From: G963676655 sp963678305
Lineage (GTDB): Bacteria; Verrucomicrobiota; Lentisphaeria; Victivallales; Victivallaceae
Direction: 5' to 3'
Length of the DNA: 64,000 nt
NCBI GenBank assembly: GCA_963678305.2
Contig: CAXXVV010000006.1
Span: 1-64,000, forward strand
The notes beneath the pieces were generated by a model. It saw only the letters and a list, made by a program, of their open reading frames with translations. It was not told where the DNA came from and did not search any database. This document shows positions 8,857 to 18,440 of the stretch, in pieces. The position numbers and the translations under genes were made by a program. Within the stretch, counting starts at the first letter, position 1. Each line of letters begins with the position of its first letter.

Positions 8857-9276
8857 TTAATCCAAAGATACTTCAATTTTCTTGGGTTTGGCTGCTTCCG
8901 CCAGAGGCAGCTTGATCAGCAGTACGCCGTTTTTGTATTGAGCATGAACCGTGCTTTGCTCAATATCGTAAGGCAGCGTAAACGACCTTACAAAGCTTCC
9001 AAACGACCTTTCCTGCTTGATGTATTTTTCTTCATCACCAAGCTTGACAGGCATTCTTTCACCTTTGAGGGTTATGGTTTTGCCTTCACAGGTAATATCC
9101 AGGCTGTTGACATCAATTCCCGGGATATCGGCGGTCAATATCAACTCATCCTCTCCTGAATAAATGTTCACTGGCGGAAAATCCCCGCCAAAGCCTGAAA
9201 ATCCCATGTAGTGGTTAAAAAGACTGTCCATTTCCTGGCGCAGTTTCCCGACATAATCTGGTGTTGACCACATCAT
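8857..9276 (-). CDS. Hsp20/alpha-crystallin small heat-shock protein (first of a pair)
   Basis: A 139-residue small heat-shock protein. The N-terminal arm (Met-rich, RQEMDSLFNHYMGF) resembles the common bacterial Hsp20 class, followed by the alpha-crystallin domain with ADIPGIDVNSLDITCEGKTI, a FVRSFTLP strand and the hallmark YKNGVLLIKLPLAEAAKPKK. It is clearly diverged from its neighbour and they may co-assemble. An AGAGGTG ribosome site precedes the ATG. Upstream lie an 8-bp inverted repeat and a cluster of TGTGACA motifs, both candidate control sites. No CIRCE element (HrcA site) is visible. Confidence 0.93.
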   Translation of the reverse strand: MMWSTPDYVGKLRQEMDSLFNHYMGFSGFGGDFPPVNIYSGEDELILTADIPGIDVNSLDITCEGKTITLKGERMPVKLGDEEKYIKQERSFGSFVRSFTLPYDIEQSTVHAQYKNGVLLIKLPLAEAAKPKKIEVSLD

Positions 9277-9315
9277 TTTTACACCTCTTTTTTTTTATGG
9301 ATTTGCCTTTTTATC

Positions 9316-9336
9316 CGGTTTACCCCATGTAAACCG
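9316..9336. promoter_or_regulatory. Inverted repeat upstream of hsp20 pair
   Basis: CGGTTTAC-N5-GTAAACCG is a perfect 8-bp inverted repeat 40 bp before the first hsp20 start. It could be an operator or a hairpin in the 5' leader of the transcript. Confidence 0.5.
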
Positions 9337-9523
9337 TTCTTTTGCCTTAATTAACAACAGATACCGTGCCAGAAATGATATATGATTATCCAAAATATTC
9401 ATATTCAATAATTTGAGTTTATCAAGGTTGGTGAGATGTTTTTATTGCCACTTCAGGAATGTGACAAATTGACTCATCCAGTGTGTCACAACTCCGTGAA
9501 AAAATGTCACACTTGCTTTAGAT

Positions 9524-9561
9524 AATAAACAGACAGTTTGATTGTTATTATTTTTTTAATG
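9524..9561 (-). repeat. Dispersed intergenic repeat, copy A
   Basis: On the minus strand it reads AACAATCAAACTGTCTG followed by an AT-rich run; the 14-base core AATCAAACTGTCTG is shared with copies at 27011 and 32795, and with one change at 28508. It lies about 250-285 bp upstream of the hsp20 pair. Confidence 0.6.
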
Positions 9562-9618
9562 GTTGGCCATTATCTGCTTATGCTTTTTATGAAGGTGGTA
9601 TTTGCGACGGAGAGGGAG

Positions 9619-11412
9619 TCAGGTGAGTTTGTTTTTCAGGCCTGAATCGCGTAGTGTATTATTTTCTACTGCTTCGATGAAAACTGGTTTATTGGCCCAC
9701 ATGATAGCTTGCTTTCCGGCACGGGTTATCGCGGTGTAAAGCAGTTCGCGGGTTAATAACGGAGAAATCCGGTCCGGTAAAATACAGAGAATGTTTTCAA
9801 AACCGGAGCCCTGGGATTTGTGAATGGTCATAGCAAACGCCGTTTCATGTTCTGGTAGCTGGACAAATGGCAGGTGGAAAAACTTGTTTTCTCCTTCGCT
9901 TGTGTTGGGAAAATATACCCGTTTTTCACCGTTGACTTCCCAGATCAAGCCGATGTCGCCGTTATACAGGTTGACACTGCTGTCATTTTGAGTAATCATA
10001 ACCGGAATGCCGCTCTCGGAGGAGTCGGCAAAGCCCAGCAGGTCAAGCATCAACCTGTTGATTTGCTTTTCACCGAAAAAACCGTTATGATGTGAACAAA
10101 GAATCTTAAATCCGTTCAAAATAGTATATGCCTGCTCTATATCCTCCTCGGAATGCCGTCGGATCAGTTTTTTGTAGCTCTCCAGGGATACCGGTTGATT
10201 GTTACAGCCGGTTATGATTTCCTGTTGAATAAGCTTTTGTAATTCACGTCCGGTATCGTCGACCGCGGGATTGTTGCGAAGTAAAAATTGTTCTCCTGCA
10301 TCCATGGCGATGTTGTACGCAGCTTCACCATGGCCGGTATTAACCGCGTTTTTGACCCTGCCTATGCCTTTATTTTCATCGAATCGGTAACTTTGGTGCA
10401 ATTCGGCAATATTATCCCCCAACTGTGCTGATTCGTAAATATCGGCCAGGATCGCGCCGGATTCGACTGATGCCAATTGATCTTTGTCGCCAAGCAGGAT
10501 TACCATTGCCTTTTCCGGTACTGCCTGCATCAGGCGGGTCATCAAGGGCAGGGAAACCATTGACGCTTCATCGATAACCAGCAGATCGATATTCAAAGGA
10601 TTATTCCGGTTATGCTTGAATTCCGGAGTATGGTATTTTACCCCGAGCAGGGAGTGAATAGTGGACGTATGGATGGTTTTTATTTTCTCAATATAATTGC
10701 CTTTCAAATATTTGCACTCTCCGGTTATCGCTTCTTTTAGACGGGCCTGGGCTTTGCCGGTAGGTGCGCACAGCGCGATCCGTAAATAGTTTTTGTGCTC
10801 CAGTAAAAGAGCGATAATAGTGGCGACGACTGTCGTTTTGCCGGTTCCGGGGCCGCCGGTGATCACTGTAAAATGGTTTTGCAGAGCTTTCAGTACCGCT
10901 TGTTGCTGAAAATCCTCGTCAAATGGTTTGTTGAAGCGGTCTGATATGGCGCTTATCTGTTCCGGTTGGAGGTCTACTTGTAATTTACCGAGGCGGCATT
11001 TGTCAAGGATCATCCCCGCCAGCTCCGCTTCATAATTGTAATAGCGGTGAAGATAGAGATGGGCGTTTTCATCCAGGATCAGCGGGGTGTCTCCATTTGA
11101 GCTTATTACTTTAGTAAATTCCGGTCTTTTCAGTTCGGCCAGCCAGGTGTCAAGTTCCGGAAGAGTTATCGGGGCAGGGCGTTCAAGTATTCCTGCCGCG
11201 TCGTCACGGTACTGCGGGAAGGGGCTGCCTGCATAGTTGCGCAGATTGGCGCAGACGTGCGACTGCCTGACCGCCGCGCTGCTCAAGGCCGCCGCCAGAT
11301 AAAGGTAGACGTTGTCGCTATGGACCAATTCGGTTATGAAGCCGGCGAAGTGCAGATCAATATCGACAAAACCATCCTGATGTTTAAGTTTTTTTACTGC
11401 CGTAATATCCAT
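9619..11412 (-). CDS. recD: RecBCD exonuclease V, alpha subunit (5'-3' helicase)
   Basis: A 597-residue SF1B helicase of the RecD family, the fast 5'-3' motor of the RecBCD machine that processes double-strand breaks and degrades foreign linear DNA. Walker A is GGPGTGKT (186-193), Walker B is LLVIDEASM, and motif III lies in MVILLGDKDQLASVESGAIL. The C-terminal UvrD-like part includes AFAMTIHKSQGSGFENI and ELLYTAITRA. Length is normal (E. coli about 608). Its ATG overlaps the last base of the recB stop codon (TAATG), so translation is coupled. It is the last gene of the recC-recB-recD operon. Confidence 0.95.
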   Translation of the reverse strand: MDITAVKKLKHQDGFVDIDLHFAGFITELVHSDNVYLYLAAALSSAAVRQSHVCANLRNYAGSPFPQYRDDAAGILERPAPITLPELDTWLAELKRPEFTKVISSNGDTPLILDENAHLYLHRYYNYEAELAGMILDKCRLGKLQVDLQPEQISAISDRFNKPFDEDFQQQAVLKALQNHFTVITGGPGTGKTTVVATIIALLLEHKNYLRIALCAPTGKAQARLKEAITGECKYLKGNYIEKIKTIHTSTIHSLLGVKYHTPEFKHNRNNPLNIDLLVIDEASMVSLPLMTRLMQAVPEKAMVILLGDKDQLASVESGAILADIYESAQLGDNIAELHQSYRFDENKGIGRVKNAVNTGHGEAAYNIAMDAGEQFLLRNNPAVDDTGRELQKLIQQEIITGCNNQPVSLESYKKLIRRHSEEDIEQAYTILNGFKILCSHHNGFFGEKQINRLMLDLLGFADSSESGIPVMITQNDSSVNLYNGDIGLIWEVNGEKRVYFPNTSEGENKFFHLPFVQLPEHETAFAMTIHKSQGSGFENILCILPDRISPLLTRELLYTAITRAGKQAIMWANKPVFIEAVENNTLRDSGLKNKLT

Positions 11413-14400
11413 TACCCTAATCCTCCGAAATGTTTGTCCAGCTGATTGATCAAAGAGTATTCCGGCCGGGTAAAAAATATGCCGTTGTTGTTTTCACCGT
11501 TGACGCCGCGTAGAAAGATGTAATAAACGCCGCCGAAGTCACGGTCATAGTCATAATCGCTTTGCCGGGAAGAGAGAAAACGATGCAGGGCGACGGTGTA
11601 GATAAGATACTGGAGAAAATAATAGTGTTGGCTCATCTCCCGTTTCATTCCCGATTGATCGAAACCCGCGGCGGTGCCGTTGAGTTTGTTGGATTTCCAG
11701 TCGAGGATATAATATTTGCTGTTCTGCCGGAATACCAGGTCGATAAATCCGTTCATAAAACCATCACAGATATTCCTGATAACTCCGTCCGGGGAACTGA
11801 GCGAAAATTCCCGTTTGAGATATTCTCCAAATATGTGGTTGAGATTGCAGTGACCGTTTTCCGGGGACAGCTTGAAATTGAATTCCAGTTCCGACAACCG
11901 CTCTGAAGTAGGAATGTCACGCAGTGAAAATCCGCCAAGGTCAGCGTTCAGAACGTGATGAACCATTTTTTTGACGATCTCCTCTTTTTCTCTGATCTGT
12001 TCATCACTGCCGGTCGCCAGTTTGTAGCGTTTCAGGTTTGTCGTGCATTCGCGGTCAATTATGTCCGTATCAGCCTGAAAATCGATCCGTTCAAAAATAT
12101 CATGCCAGCAGTTTCCGGTTTTTGCTCCCGCCGGAAAATTAAAAATAGATAAATTATCGCCGGGCGGAACAATAATGATATTCTGATCGCTGTCGCTTTC
12201 GTCTTTGTCGTGGACGCCGGAGCCCTGGCAATGTGGCGTTATTCCGGAAAAGCTGGCGATTTCCCAATTATCAATACGAGCGTTAAATTTCCGCGACGAT
12301 AATTCATAAGATTCGCTTTGTGGTGAATAATTCTGGTCCGGATTGTATTCAGACGTGCTTTCATGCCATTTCTCTTTTATGACGTATTCAGGCCCGGCCG
12401 CAGCCAGACCGAACTGTTGCAGACAAAACTGCTGCCTGAACATATAGTCGAAAGCGGAAGTGTTTTTTCTTTGGGTTTGACCGCCAAGCAGATAACAGCG
12501 GAACTTGGCCCGGGTAATCCCCACGTAGGCCAGACGCATCAGTTCCTGTAGCGATTCGTAACGCTGCCTGACCTGGCTTTCTTCATTGCAGAACAAGTCA
12601 AGAGTCAGTTCATCATCTTTATGATAAAGAATTTGAGTTGGGGTTCTGGAAGAACCGGAAGCGGTCCTGTTCCACAAAAACGGACAAAAGACGATTGGAA
12701 ACTCCAATCCTTTACTTTTATGAATCGTCATGATCTTCAAGGCCTGACTGTCGGATTCCAACCGCAGTTCAAACTCCGGATCTTCTTTGTCTTTGCCCGT
12801 ATTGTCGCCGCATTGTTTTTCGAGCCAGGCAACAGTCCCGTTGACGCCCAGCTGGTGCAGTGATTCCTGTTTGTGAAGGATTTCGGCCAGTTGTAGAAAA
12901 TTGGTTAATTTCCGTTCGCCGTTCCGTTGCTGCAAGACGGTTTTGCGTACATTGCGGTGAGTACATAGATGGTTGAACATCTCAATGAAAGACCGGTTGT
13001 TCCAGATCAGGTTAAGTTCCCGGAAGAATTCGATCCACCTGGTCAAATTCCGCATATCTTCATCAACTTCCGGATTTGACAGCACAGCCAGCTGGTCGGC
13101 AGTCAGTTTGAATATATCGGAAGCCAGGGCGCCGCGCAGCAGATTCAGATTGCCCGGCGTCAGGATCGCGTTCAAAACCCGACATAATTGTCCGGCTTCT
13201 TCGGTATCAAAGATATTACCGGTATTCTGCAAAATGGCCGGAATATTGAATTTCTGCAAATAGGGTTGCAACTGTTTGGCCTGTCGGTGTGTATCGACCA
13301 GGATAGCTATATCCTGAGGTTGGATTCGCCTGGAACAGCCGCCTTCGATGATTTTGGTTTTGTCGTTATTAAGCAGTTCGATAATTTTCATTGCCGTCTG
13401 TTCGCAGCAGCGCTGATTGAGTTCGTCTGCGGAGAGGACCACTCCCCGGTTGATCTCTATAACTTTCAGCGGAGTCGCATCCGGAATATCATTGATTACC
13501 AGCCCATCCGTCGCGCCTGGTGGTATTTTCACGTTCAAGTACGCAATATTTTCATCGAAAAAAGGATTTTCAGTAGAGTTGAATAGTTGATTTATCTCAT
13601 TGACCAGCATGTTGCAGGAACGCCAATTGGTGTCAAGTGAATAGCAGTTTCCAGCAGAATCCCGGGCTGCTTTGTAAGTGAAGACATCACCGCCACGAAA
13701 CCCGTATATTGCCTGTTTGGGGTCGCCGACCATAAATATCGGTTTGTCAGACTGGCAGACGAAGATGTTCTGAAAAATATTCCACTGTACGGGGTCTGTG
13801 TCCTGGAACTCATCAATCATGGCCGCTTTGTAACGTTTTCTGACAGTCTCAAGCAGCGTGGTATCCCGGTTGTCAAAATGCTCTTTGACGTTGATTAACA
13901 GATCATTGAAGGTTTGGACATTGAGTTGCTGTTTCCGTTTCAAATATTCCCGGTCAAAAAACTTTTTGCACTTGATCCGCATGTTGGCGCTGTAGTCACG
14001 GGCGATGTTTTGCAACTTGGCTGGAATATCATAAAACGAACTTGATAGAGCGCTCAGGTCGGAATTTTTTTTAGCGGCTCTCTCCAGGTTGTCGCGGGAA
14101 AATTTCAAAACGTTTTCAATCGTATAGTCATGCCAGATGTCATTGCTCAAGTCATTCATTACCTGATACATCGTGTCCAGCTTTTCATCGCTGTAGGTTC
14201 TTTTATTGAGATCGGCACATTCAATTTGCAGCTTGACTACCTCTTCGTGCCATTGCTCTTTCAATTCGTCGACAACATGTTTGAAGTTATCGCCGGATAA
14301 ATCATCTTCCCCCTGGATTTTCAATTCCGTGTGGTTCAAAAATTCATTAATGAAATTCTTGAATAAATCAAGGTTGACCCCGCAATGTTTTGCCAACGCG

Positions 14401-14921
14401 ACTTCGGCCGTGTCGGCGTCGTAGAAGTTTTGACGGTAAAATTCCTGAATGACATCCATAATAATGGTCGATGGATTAGTTTCCAGTTCGGTGTTGAACA
14501 ATACGCCGCTCTCGAATGCGTTTTCATTTAAAACCCGCCGGCAGAAACCGTGGATAGTGAATATCGCCGCTTCGTCAAAATCCCGGATTGCCCGTTCCAC
14601 TCGTTTTGCTTTTTCATCCAGCAACTCTTTATCACATTGATCATAACCGGTCAGGTTCTTTGCCCGTTCGTCGTCGATTTCAGGATTCCTGAGGAAATTT
14701 GCCAAATCATGCAGAATCGACCTCAGGCGATCACGGAGTTCTTTCGTGGCCGGTTCGGTATATGTCACTACCAATATCTCGTCAACATTAAAACCGTTTT
14801 CCATGACCATTCGGGCGAACAAATTCTGAATATTGTAGGTCTTGCCGGTGCCGGCGCTGGCTTCGATAATATTTACCGATTCCAGCGGACAAGTATAGGG
14901 ATCAAGGATGTGCGTAATCAT
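11412..14921 (-). CDS. recB: RecBCD exonuclease V, beta subunit (3'-5' helicase and nuclease)
   Basis: A 1169-residue UvrD-type helicase with a C-terminal nuclease. Walker A is ASAGTGKT (21-28); DEFQDTDPVQW, FMVGDPKQAIYGFRGGDV and IMTIHKSKGLEFPIVFCPF are helicase motifs II, III and V. The PD-(D/E)xK nuclease site is YYILDWKSNKL (from about 1070, Asp-Trp-Lys at 1074-1076) with the downstream QHYYFLQYLIYTVAL helix. The features are those of RecB rather than AddA, and it sits between recC and recD. Length is close to E. coli RecB. Its ATG overlaps the recC stop as ATGA. Confidence 0.95.
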   Translation of the reverse strand: MITHILDPYTCPLESVNIIEASAGTGKTYNIQNLFARMVMENGFNVDEILVVTYTEPATKELRDRLRSILHDLANFLRNPEIDDERAKNLTGYDQCDKELLDEKAKRVERAIRDFDEAAIFTIHGFCRRVLNENAFESGVLFNTELETNPSTIIMDVIQEFYRQNFYDADTAEVALAKHCGVNLDLFKNFINEFLNHTELKIQGEDDLSGDNFKHVVDELKEQWHEEVVKLQIECADLNKRTYSDEKLDTMYQVMNDLSNDIWHDYTIENVLKFSRDNLERAAKKNSDLSALSSSFYDIPAKLQNIARDYSANMRIKCKKFFDREYLKRKQQLNVQTFNDLLINVKEHFDNRDTTLLETVRKRYKAAMIDEFQDTDPVQWNIFQNIFVCQSDKPIFMVGDPKQAIYGFRGGDVFTYKAARDSAGNCYSLDTNWRSCNMLVNEINQLFNSTENPFFDENIAYLNVKIPPGATDGLVINDIPDATPLKVIEINRGVVLSADELNQRCCEQTAMKIIELLNNDKTKIIEGGCSRRIQPQDIAILVDTHRQAKQLQPYLQKFNIPAILQNTGNIFDTEEAGQLCRVLNAILTPGNLNLLRGALASDIFKLTADQLAVLSNPEVDEDMRNLTRWIEFFRELNLIWNNRSFIEMFNHLCTHRNVRKTVLQQRNGERKLTNFLQLAEILHKQESLHQLGVNGTVAWLEKQCGDNTGKDKEDPEFELRLESDSQALKIMTIHKSKGLEFPIVFCPFLWNRTASGSSRTPTQILYHKDDELTLDLFCNEESQVRQRYESLQELMRLAYVGITRAKFRCYLLGGQTQRKNTSAFDYMFRQQFCLQQFGLAAAGPEYVIKEKWHESTSEYNPDQNYSPQSESYELSSRKFNARIDNWEIASFSGITPHCQGSGVHDKDESDSDQNIIIVPPGDNLSIFNFPAGAKTGNCWHDIFERIDFQADTDIIDRECTTNLKRYKLATGSDEQIREKEEIVKKMVHHVLNADLGGFSLRDIPTSERLSELEFNFKLSPENGHCNLNHIFGEYLKREFSLSSPDGVIRNICDGFMNGFIDLVFRQNSKYYILDWKSNKLNGTAAGFDQSGMKREMSQHYYFLQYLIYTVALHRFLSSRQSDYDYDRDFGGVYYIFLRGVNGENNNGIFFTRPEYSLINQLDKHFGGLG

Positions 14922-17900
14922 ATCGTCGGTATTTCCTCAATTAACGGGCGTTGAACGGTTTCCATGATTGCGCAAAAGTTAAATATCTTTAATGCCAGTT
15001 CTCTGAATTCACTGGTTTCCAGGATACTGCTTTCAGGAAAACAGAGTTTGACGGCGTTATTTCCGCCTTCAGCATTAAAATTGTAATCTCCCGGCATAAA
15101 CTTTTTCCTGGCTTCGGTCAACTTGATTTGTTCCAACGGTTGCTCGTTGCTCCGCCTGTGGCCTGTAACCGCGTAGATATAACTGGTTTTGCAGAAAAAA
15201 GGTAAAGGACGTATTAACCCCTCCCGGTATATCTCAAGCAGTTCATCCAAATAAGCTGCGGCTTCATCACTCGTGATTACTTTGAATGCCTCTTGCTTAT
15301 CTTTTGTGAACACCATAGTCATAATATCGCTATCCGGAAAAAATAAGGTTGCTGCCAGATGATAAAGCCACGCACTGATCATGTCCTTACCGTTGATTTT
15401 TGCAAAGCGAACCCGGTAAAATTCAGCCGAATTGCCCAAACGATTGAGATATTGCAGGCGTCCGGTGATATTGACATTGCCGCATGCGGTAATGAACCTT
15501 TTGTTTTGACTGGCTGCAAGCCGTTGTGCCAGGTTGCAGTCATGAATGAATTCAGCTATTTCGTGATAACGGTCGTCAAAAGAGAATTTACCCGGTTCTC
15601 CTACCTCAAGCAACTGCTTGAATTTCAGGTTCTGATAAATATCTTCCTTATTTTTACCCGCAATGATATCGGCGAAGATTTCCTGGTTTACACTATACCC
15701 GTCCAATTGATCTAAACTGAAAGGTTCGACGTCACTGAGTTGTTCCGCCTGGTATTCTTTGACGTTTGTCCCCAGGGAATATTGCAAAAAATAGTCGGCC
15801 GGATTGCTGAAAAACTTGATTAACTCATCAATTTCGATCGTATCTTTTGTTATTACGCCGGGAGCAGGCATTGAGAAGAACGGCATTTCGGCCGGCGGAT
15901 TGATCAATGCTTCCGCCGCATCCTTGTTTTCCTGTGAATAAGAAAACAGTTTATTGTTCTTCGAATCGAAATAAGCCGGATTAAATGCTTGCAGTTTGTG
16001 TTCGGTCTGGAGCATCTTAGCGATGCCATCAGGAATGAAGCGTTGATCTATGTAGTCGAGAAGCTCACATACCGGATTTGCGGCAGGGAGAATTGAGTTA
16101 TCTTTTTCACTTCTGCCGTGGTAACTGATATATAATTTTTTTCGCGCCGAGAGCAGCGCTTCCAAAAACAGATAACGATCTTCATAGCGGCGGTCTCGAT
16201 CACATAACTTCACTTGTCGTGCGATCAGGTTGAAGCCTATTTTTATATCGGAGCGTGGAAATTCACCGTCGTTCATTCCTATCAGGCAGATTGCTTTGCG
16301 TGGAATGCTCCGCATCGGTTGCATTGTGCAGAAAGTTACTTTTCCACGCAGGAATGAGGTTGAATTTGTCGATTGTTCGCTCACATCGCTCAGATAATTT
16401 CTGATTACATCGATACCTACCGTGGCTGTTACATCGCTTTTATCGGCATACTCCTGCAACTGCATGATTGCCTGCCGCAGAAAACTGATGTCGCTATATG
16501 ATTCATTGTCGCTGATGAAAAATTGATCCAGGACACTCAATAGTTTATCCGACCATGCGTCAATTGTACGCGCTCTTTTTAAATCACTGCTTAAGTCAAA
16601 AAGAGCTTCGATAAATTCAATGAATTTACCCAGAATGATACTGCTTTCTCCCTCGATTTGATCATAGGGCGCAATGCCATTTATCACGATCCGGTCATCC
16701 GGATCATTGATCGCGAAGCCGAGCAGCATGCGCTTTATCCCGCTGCGCCAGGAGTATTCATCGAATCTGAATCCGCCGAGTTCTTCGCGATGCAGCCCAT
16801 CGACTCCCCAGTGCACTCTGGTATCAGCAAGCCATTTACGGATTTTTTCCAAATCTTTGTCTTGCAGACCAAATGCGGAATGAATCTGGCCGATTTCCAG
16901 CAGATCAAAGATACTGTTTACCGTAAATCTGGCTTGCGCCAGTTTCAGCAGTTCGATAAATGAGGATACAATTTGACTGTAATTTACCAGACTCTGGTCG
17001 GAAATATCATATGGGATGTTACTAGATCCATGTGGAATATTACGATCGCCGAAAACCACATTTATATAGGGAGAGTATGCCATTATATCCGGAGCCATTA
17101 CCAGAATGTCGCGCGGTTGGATCGCGTCATTTTCAATCATGCTTAAAATGTTGTCGTAAAGGATTTCAATCTCCCGCATTTTGTTGTGACAGATATGAAC
17201 TCGGATTGAGCTGTCGGTTTCGGGATAGGGATGCTCCAGTTGTTTTTCCGGACTTTCCATCTCTAAAATGTCCTGCTGAACTGTAGATAAAATATCCTCG
17301 CGTTCGATATCAGAGAATATTTCGTTCTCAATCTTGATTAAGGAAGATTTCATCATTACTGAAAAAAATTCTCGTCCGTGTCGTCCCAAATTTGCGAGCA
17401 GTGGGTTGGCTTTATCACAGAACATGGCGTCCAGCTCGTCGAAACCTTGGTCCTCTCGTTCTTTATCGGACACCTGATCTTCCCAGAATTCTTTGCAAGG
17501 ATTGACATAAAAAAAGTGGACATCGATGGTTTGGCTAACCTTTTCGAAACACCGCAGATAGATTGGCGGTACTGTGCTTATGCCGAAGACTGATATTGCT
17601 TGAAATTTTTTTAATTGAATATTGTCCGTTCCACTAAGAAAGCGCAACAGGCGTTCTGCACGACTTATTTTGTTTTGTGCAAGCTGTTGCCAAATGAATT
17701 TTTGCCAGTCATCGCCTTGAATAAATGGACTTGATGACCACTCCTGCATAAGATCAGGACGATAAATCTGGTATTGGTCGAAAAGCCCTGCTATTCTGGT
17801 TGCCAATTGATATTGTTTTAGCTCACGATTTGCACCTCGTAAGTAGTTTTCCAGGGAGTGAAGTTCTACTGGCAGGGAAAATAGCATATTAAAAATACGC

Positions 17901-18184
17901 CAGGTCAAAACTTCTGTAGTAAAAATCTGCGGGTCATAATAGGATGCTGTACCAGTAGTTTCCAGTACCATGTCAATCATTTTGTTAATAAACGGAAACT
18001 CAATATTGGCAGCAGTTCCGCGTTGTTCTGCCAACTGTTGTTTTAGCCATGCGGCCATTCCCAGGCTTTGTACGACGATTATTTCAGGGGAGAAAGGATT
18101 TTGTAATTGTGAATCTAGATGCAAATTGGCGTAGATTTCAGCCAAAGTATCGAGTTTGTTACTGGTATAAAGATAAAAAGCCAT
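14918..18184 (-). CDS. recC: RecBCD exonuclease V, gamma subunit (Chi recognition)
   Basis: A 1088-residue RecC family protein, the inactive helicase-like subunit that splits the duplex and reads Chi in E. coli. The start (MAFYLYTSNKLDTLAEIYAN) and IVVQSLGMAAWLKQQLAEQ match the RecC N-terminus. The middle contains CTMQPMRSIPRKAICLIGMN followed by DGEFPR and FLEALLSARKKLYISYHGRS, the degenerate helicase segments kept in RecC. It is the first gene of the operon. An AAAGGG site precedes the ATG. Upstream minus-strand DNA has TTGAAA and TATGCT at plausible promoter spacing (weak). The Chi sequence for this organism cannot be guessed. Confidence 0.93.
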   Translation of the reverse strand: MAFYLYTSNKLDTLAEIYANLHLDSQLQNPFSPEIIVVQSLGMAAWLKQQLAEQRGTAANIEFPFINKMIDMVLETTGTASYYDPQIFTTEVLTWRIFNMLFSLPVELHSLENYLRGANRELKQYQLATRIAGLFDQYQIYRPDLMQEWSSSPFIQGDDWQKFIWQQLAQNKISRAERLLRFLSGTDNIQLKKFQAISVFGISTVPPIYLRCFEKVSQTIDVHFFYVNPCKEFWEDQVSDKEREDQGFDELDAMFCDKANPLLANLGRHGREFFSVMMKSSLIKIENEIFSDIEREDILSTVQQDILEMESPEKQLEHPYPETDSSIRVHICHNKMREIEILYDNILSMIENDAIQPRDILVMAPDIMAYSPYINVVFGDRNIPHGSSNIPYDISDQSLVNYSQIVSSFIELLKLAQARFTVNSIFDLLEIGQIHSAFGLQDKDLEKIRKWLADTRVHWGVDGLHREELGGFRFDEYSWRSGIKRMLLGFAINDPDDRIVINGIAPYDQIEGESSIILGKFIEFIEALFDLSSDLKRARTIDAWSDKLLSVLDQFFISDNESYSDISFLRQAIMQLQEYADKSDVTATVGIDVIRNYLSDVSEQSTNSTSFLRGKVTFCTMQPMRSIPRKAICLIGMNDGEFPRSDIKIGFNLIARQVKLCDRDRRYEDRYLFLEALLSARKKLYISYHGRSEKDNSILPAANPVCELLDYIDQRFIPDGIAKMLQTEHKLQAFNPAYFDSKNNKLFSYSQENKDAAEALINPPAEMPFFSMPAPGVITKDTIEIDELIKFFSNPADYFLQYSLGTNVKEYQAEQLSDVEPFSLDQLDGYSVNQEIFADIIAGKNKEDIYQNLKFKQLLEVGEPGKFSFDDRYHEIAEFIHDCNLAQRLAASQNKRFITACGNVNITGRLQYLNRLGNSAEFYRVRFAKINGKDMISAWLYHLAATLFFPDSDIMTMVFTKDKQEAFKVITSDEAAAYLDELLEIYREGLIRPLPFFCKTSYIYAVTGHRRSNEQPLEQIKLTEARKKFMPGDYNFNAEGGNNAVKLCFPESSILETSEFRELALKIFNFCAIMETVQRPLIEEIPTI

Positions 18185-18380
18185 GAAATATATCTACCCT
18201 TTCTATGTTCATATAGCATACAGCAAAAATGAAAAATTTCAAAGCATTCCCCATACTAAAAACAATAAATAAAGAGCTGATATTGCACTAATGGCTTATC
18301 AATATAATCTAATATGAATAAATGTAAGTTGTTTTAATGTAATTTCTTAACCTTTATTTATATTCAAACCGTCTAACAAT

Positions 18381-18409
18381 TTGACAAACCCGCCTTCAGC
18401 GTATATATT
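18381..18409 (+). promoter_or_regulatory. Sigma-70 promoter of the transposase gene
   Basis: TTGACA (18381-18386), a 17-bp spacer and TATATT (18404-18409). The TTG that would start the longest ORF is the first half of the -35 box, so translation must begin downstream. Confidence 0.7.
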
Positions 18410-18440
18410 ATCTCAAAACCAACCCCAAAAGGAGGACGAA

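Larger units (their letters stand above)
9277..9618. other. Intergenic region between recD and hsp20
   Basis: 342 bp without a credible gene. It holds the 8-bp inverted repeat (9316-9336), three TGTGACA/TGTCACA motifs at 9460-9466, 9484-9490 and 9505-9511, and one copy of the dispersed AATCAAACTGTCTG repeat (9524-9561). Confidence 0.6.

Noticed and set aside
9316..9336. CIRCE element before hsp20
   Set aside because: The inverted repeat is CGGTTTAC/GTAAACCG, not TTAGCACTC-N9-GAGTGCTAA.
18381..18440. Upstream start (TTG) for the transposase adding 20 residues
   Set aside because: The TTG is part of a -35 box with a matching -10, and a better ATG with GGAGG follows at 18441.
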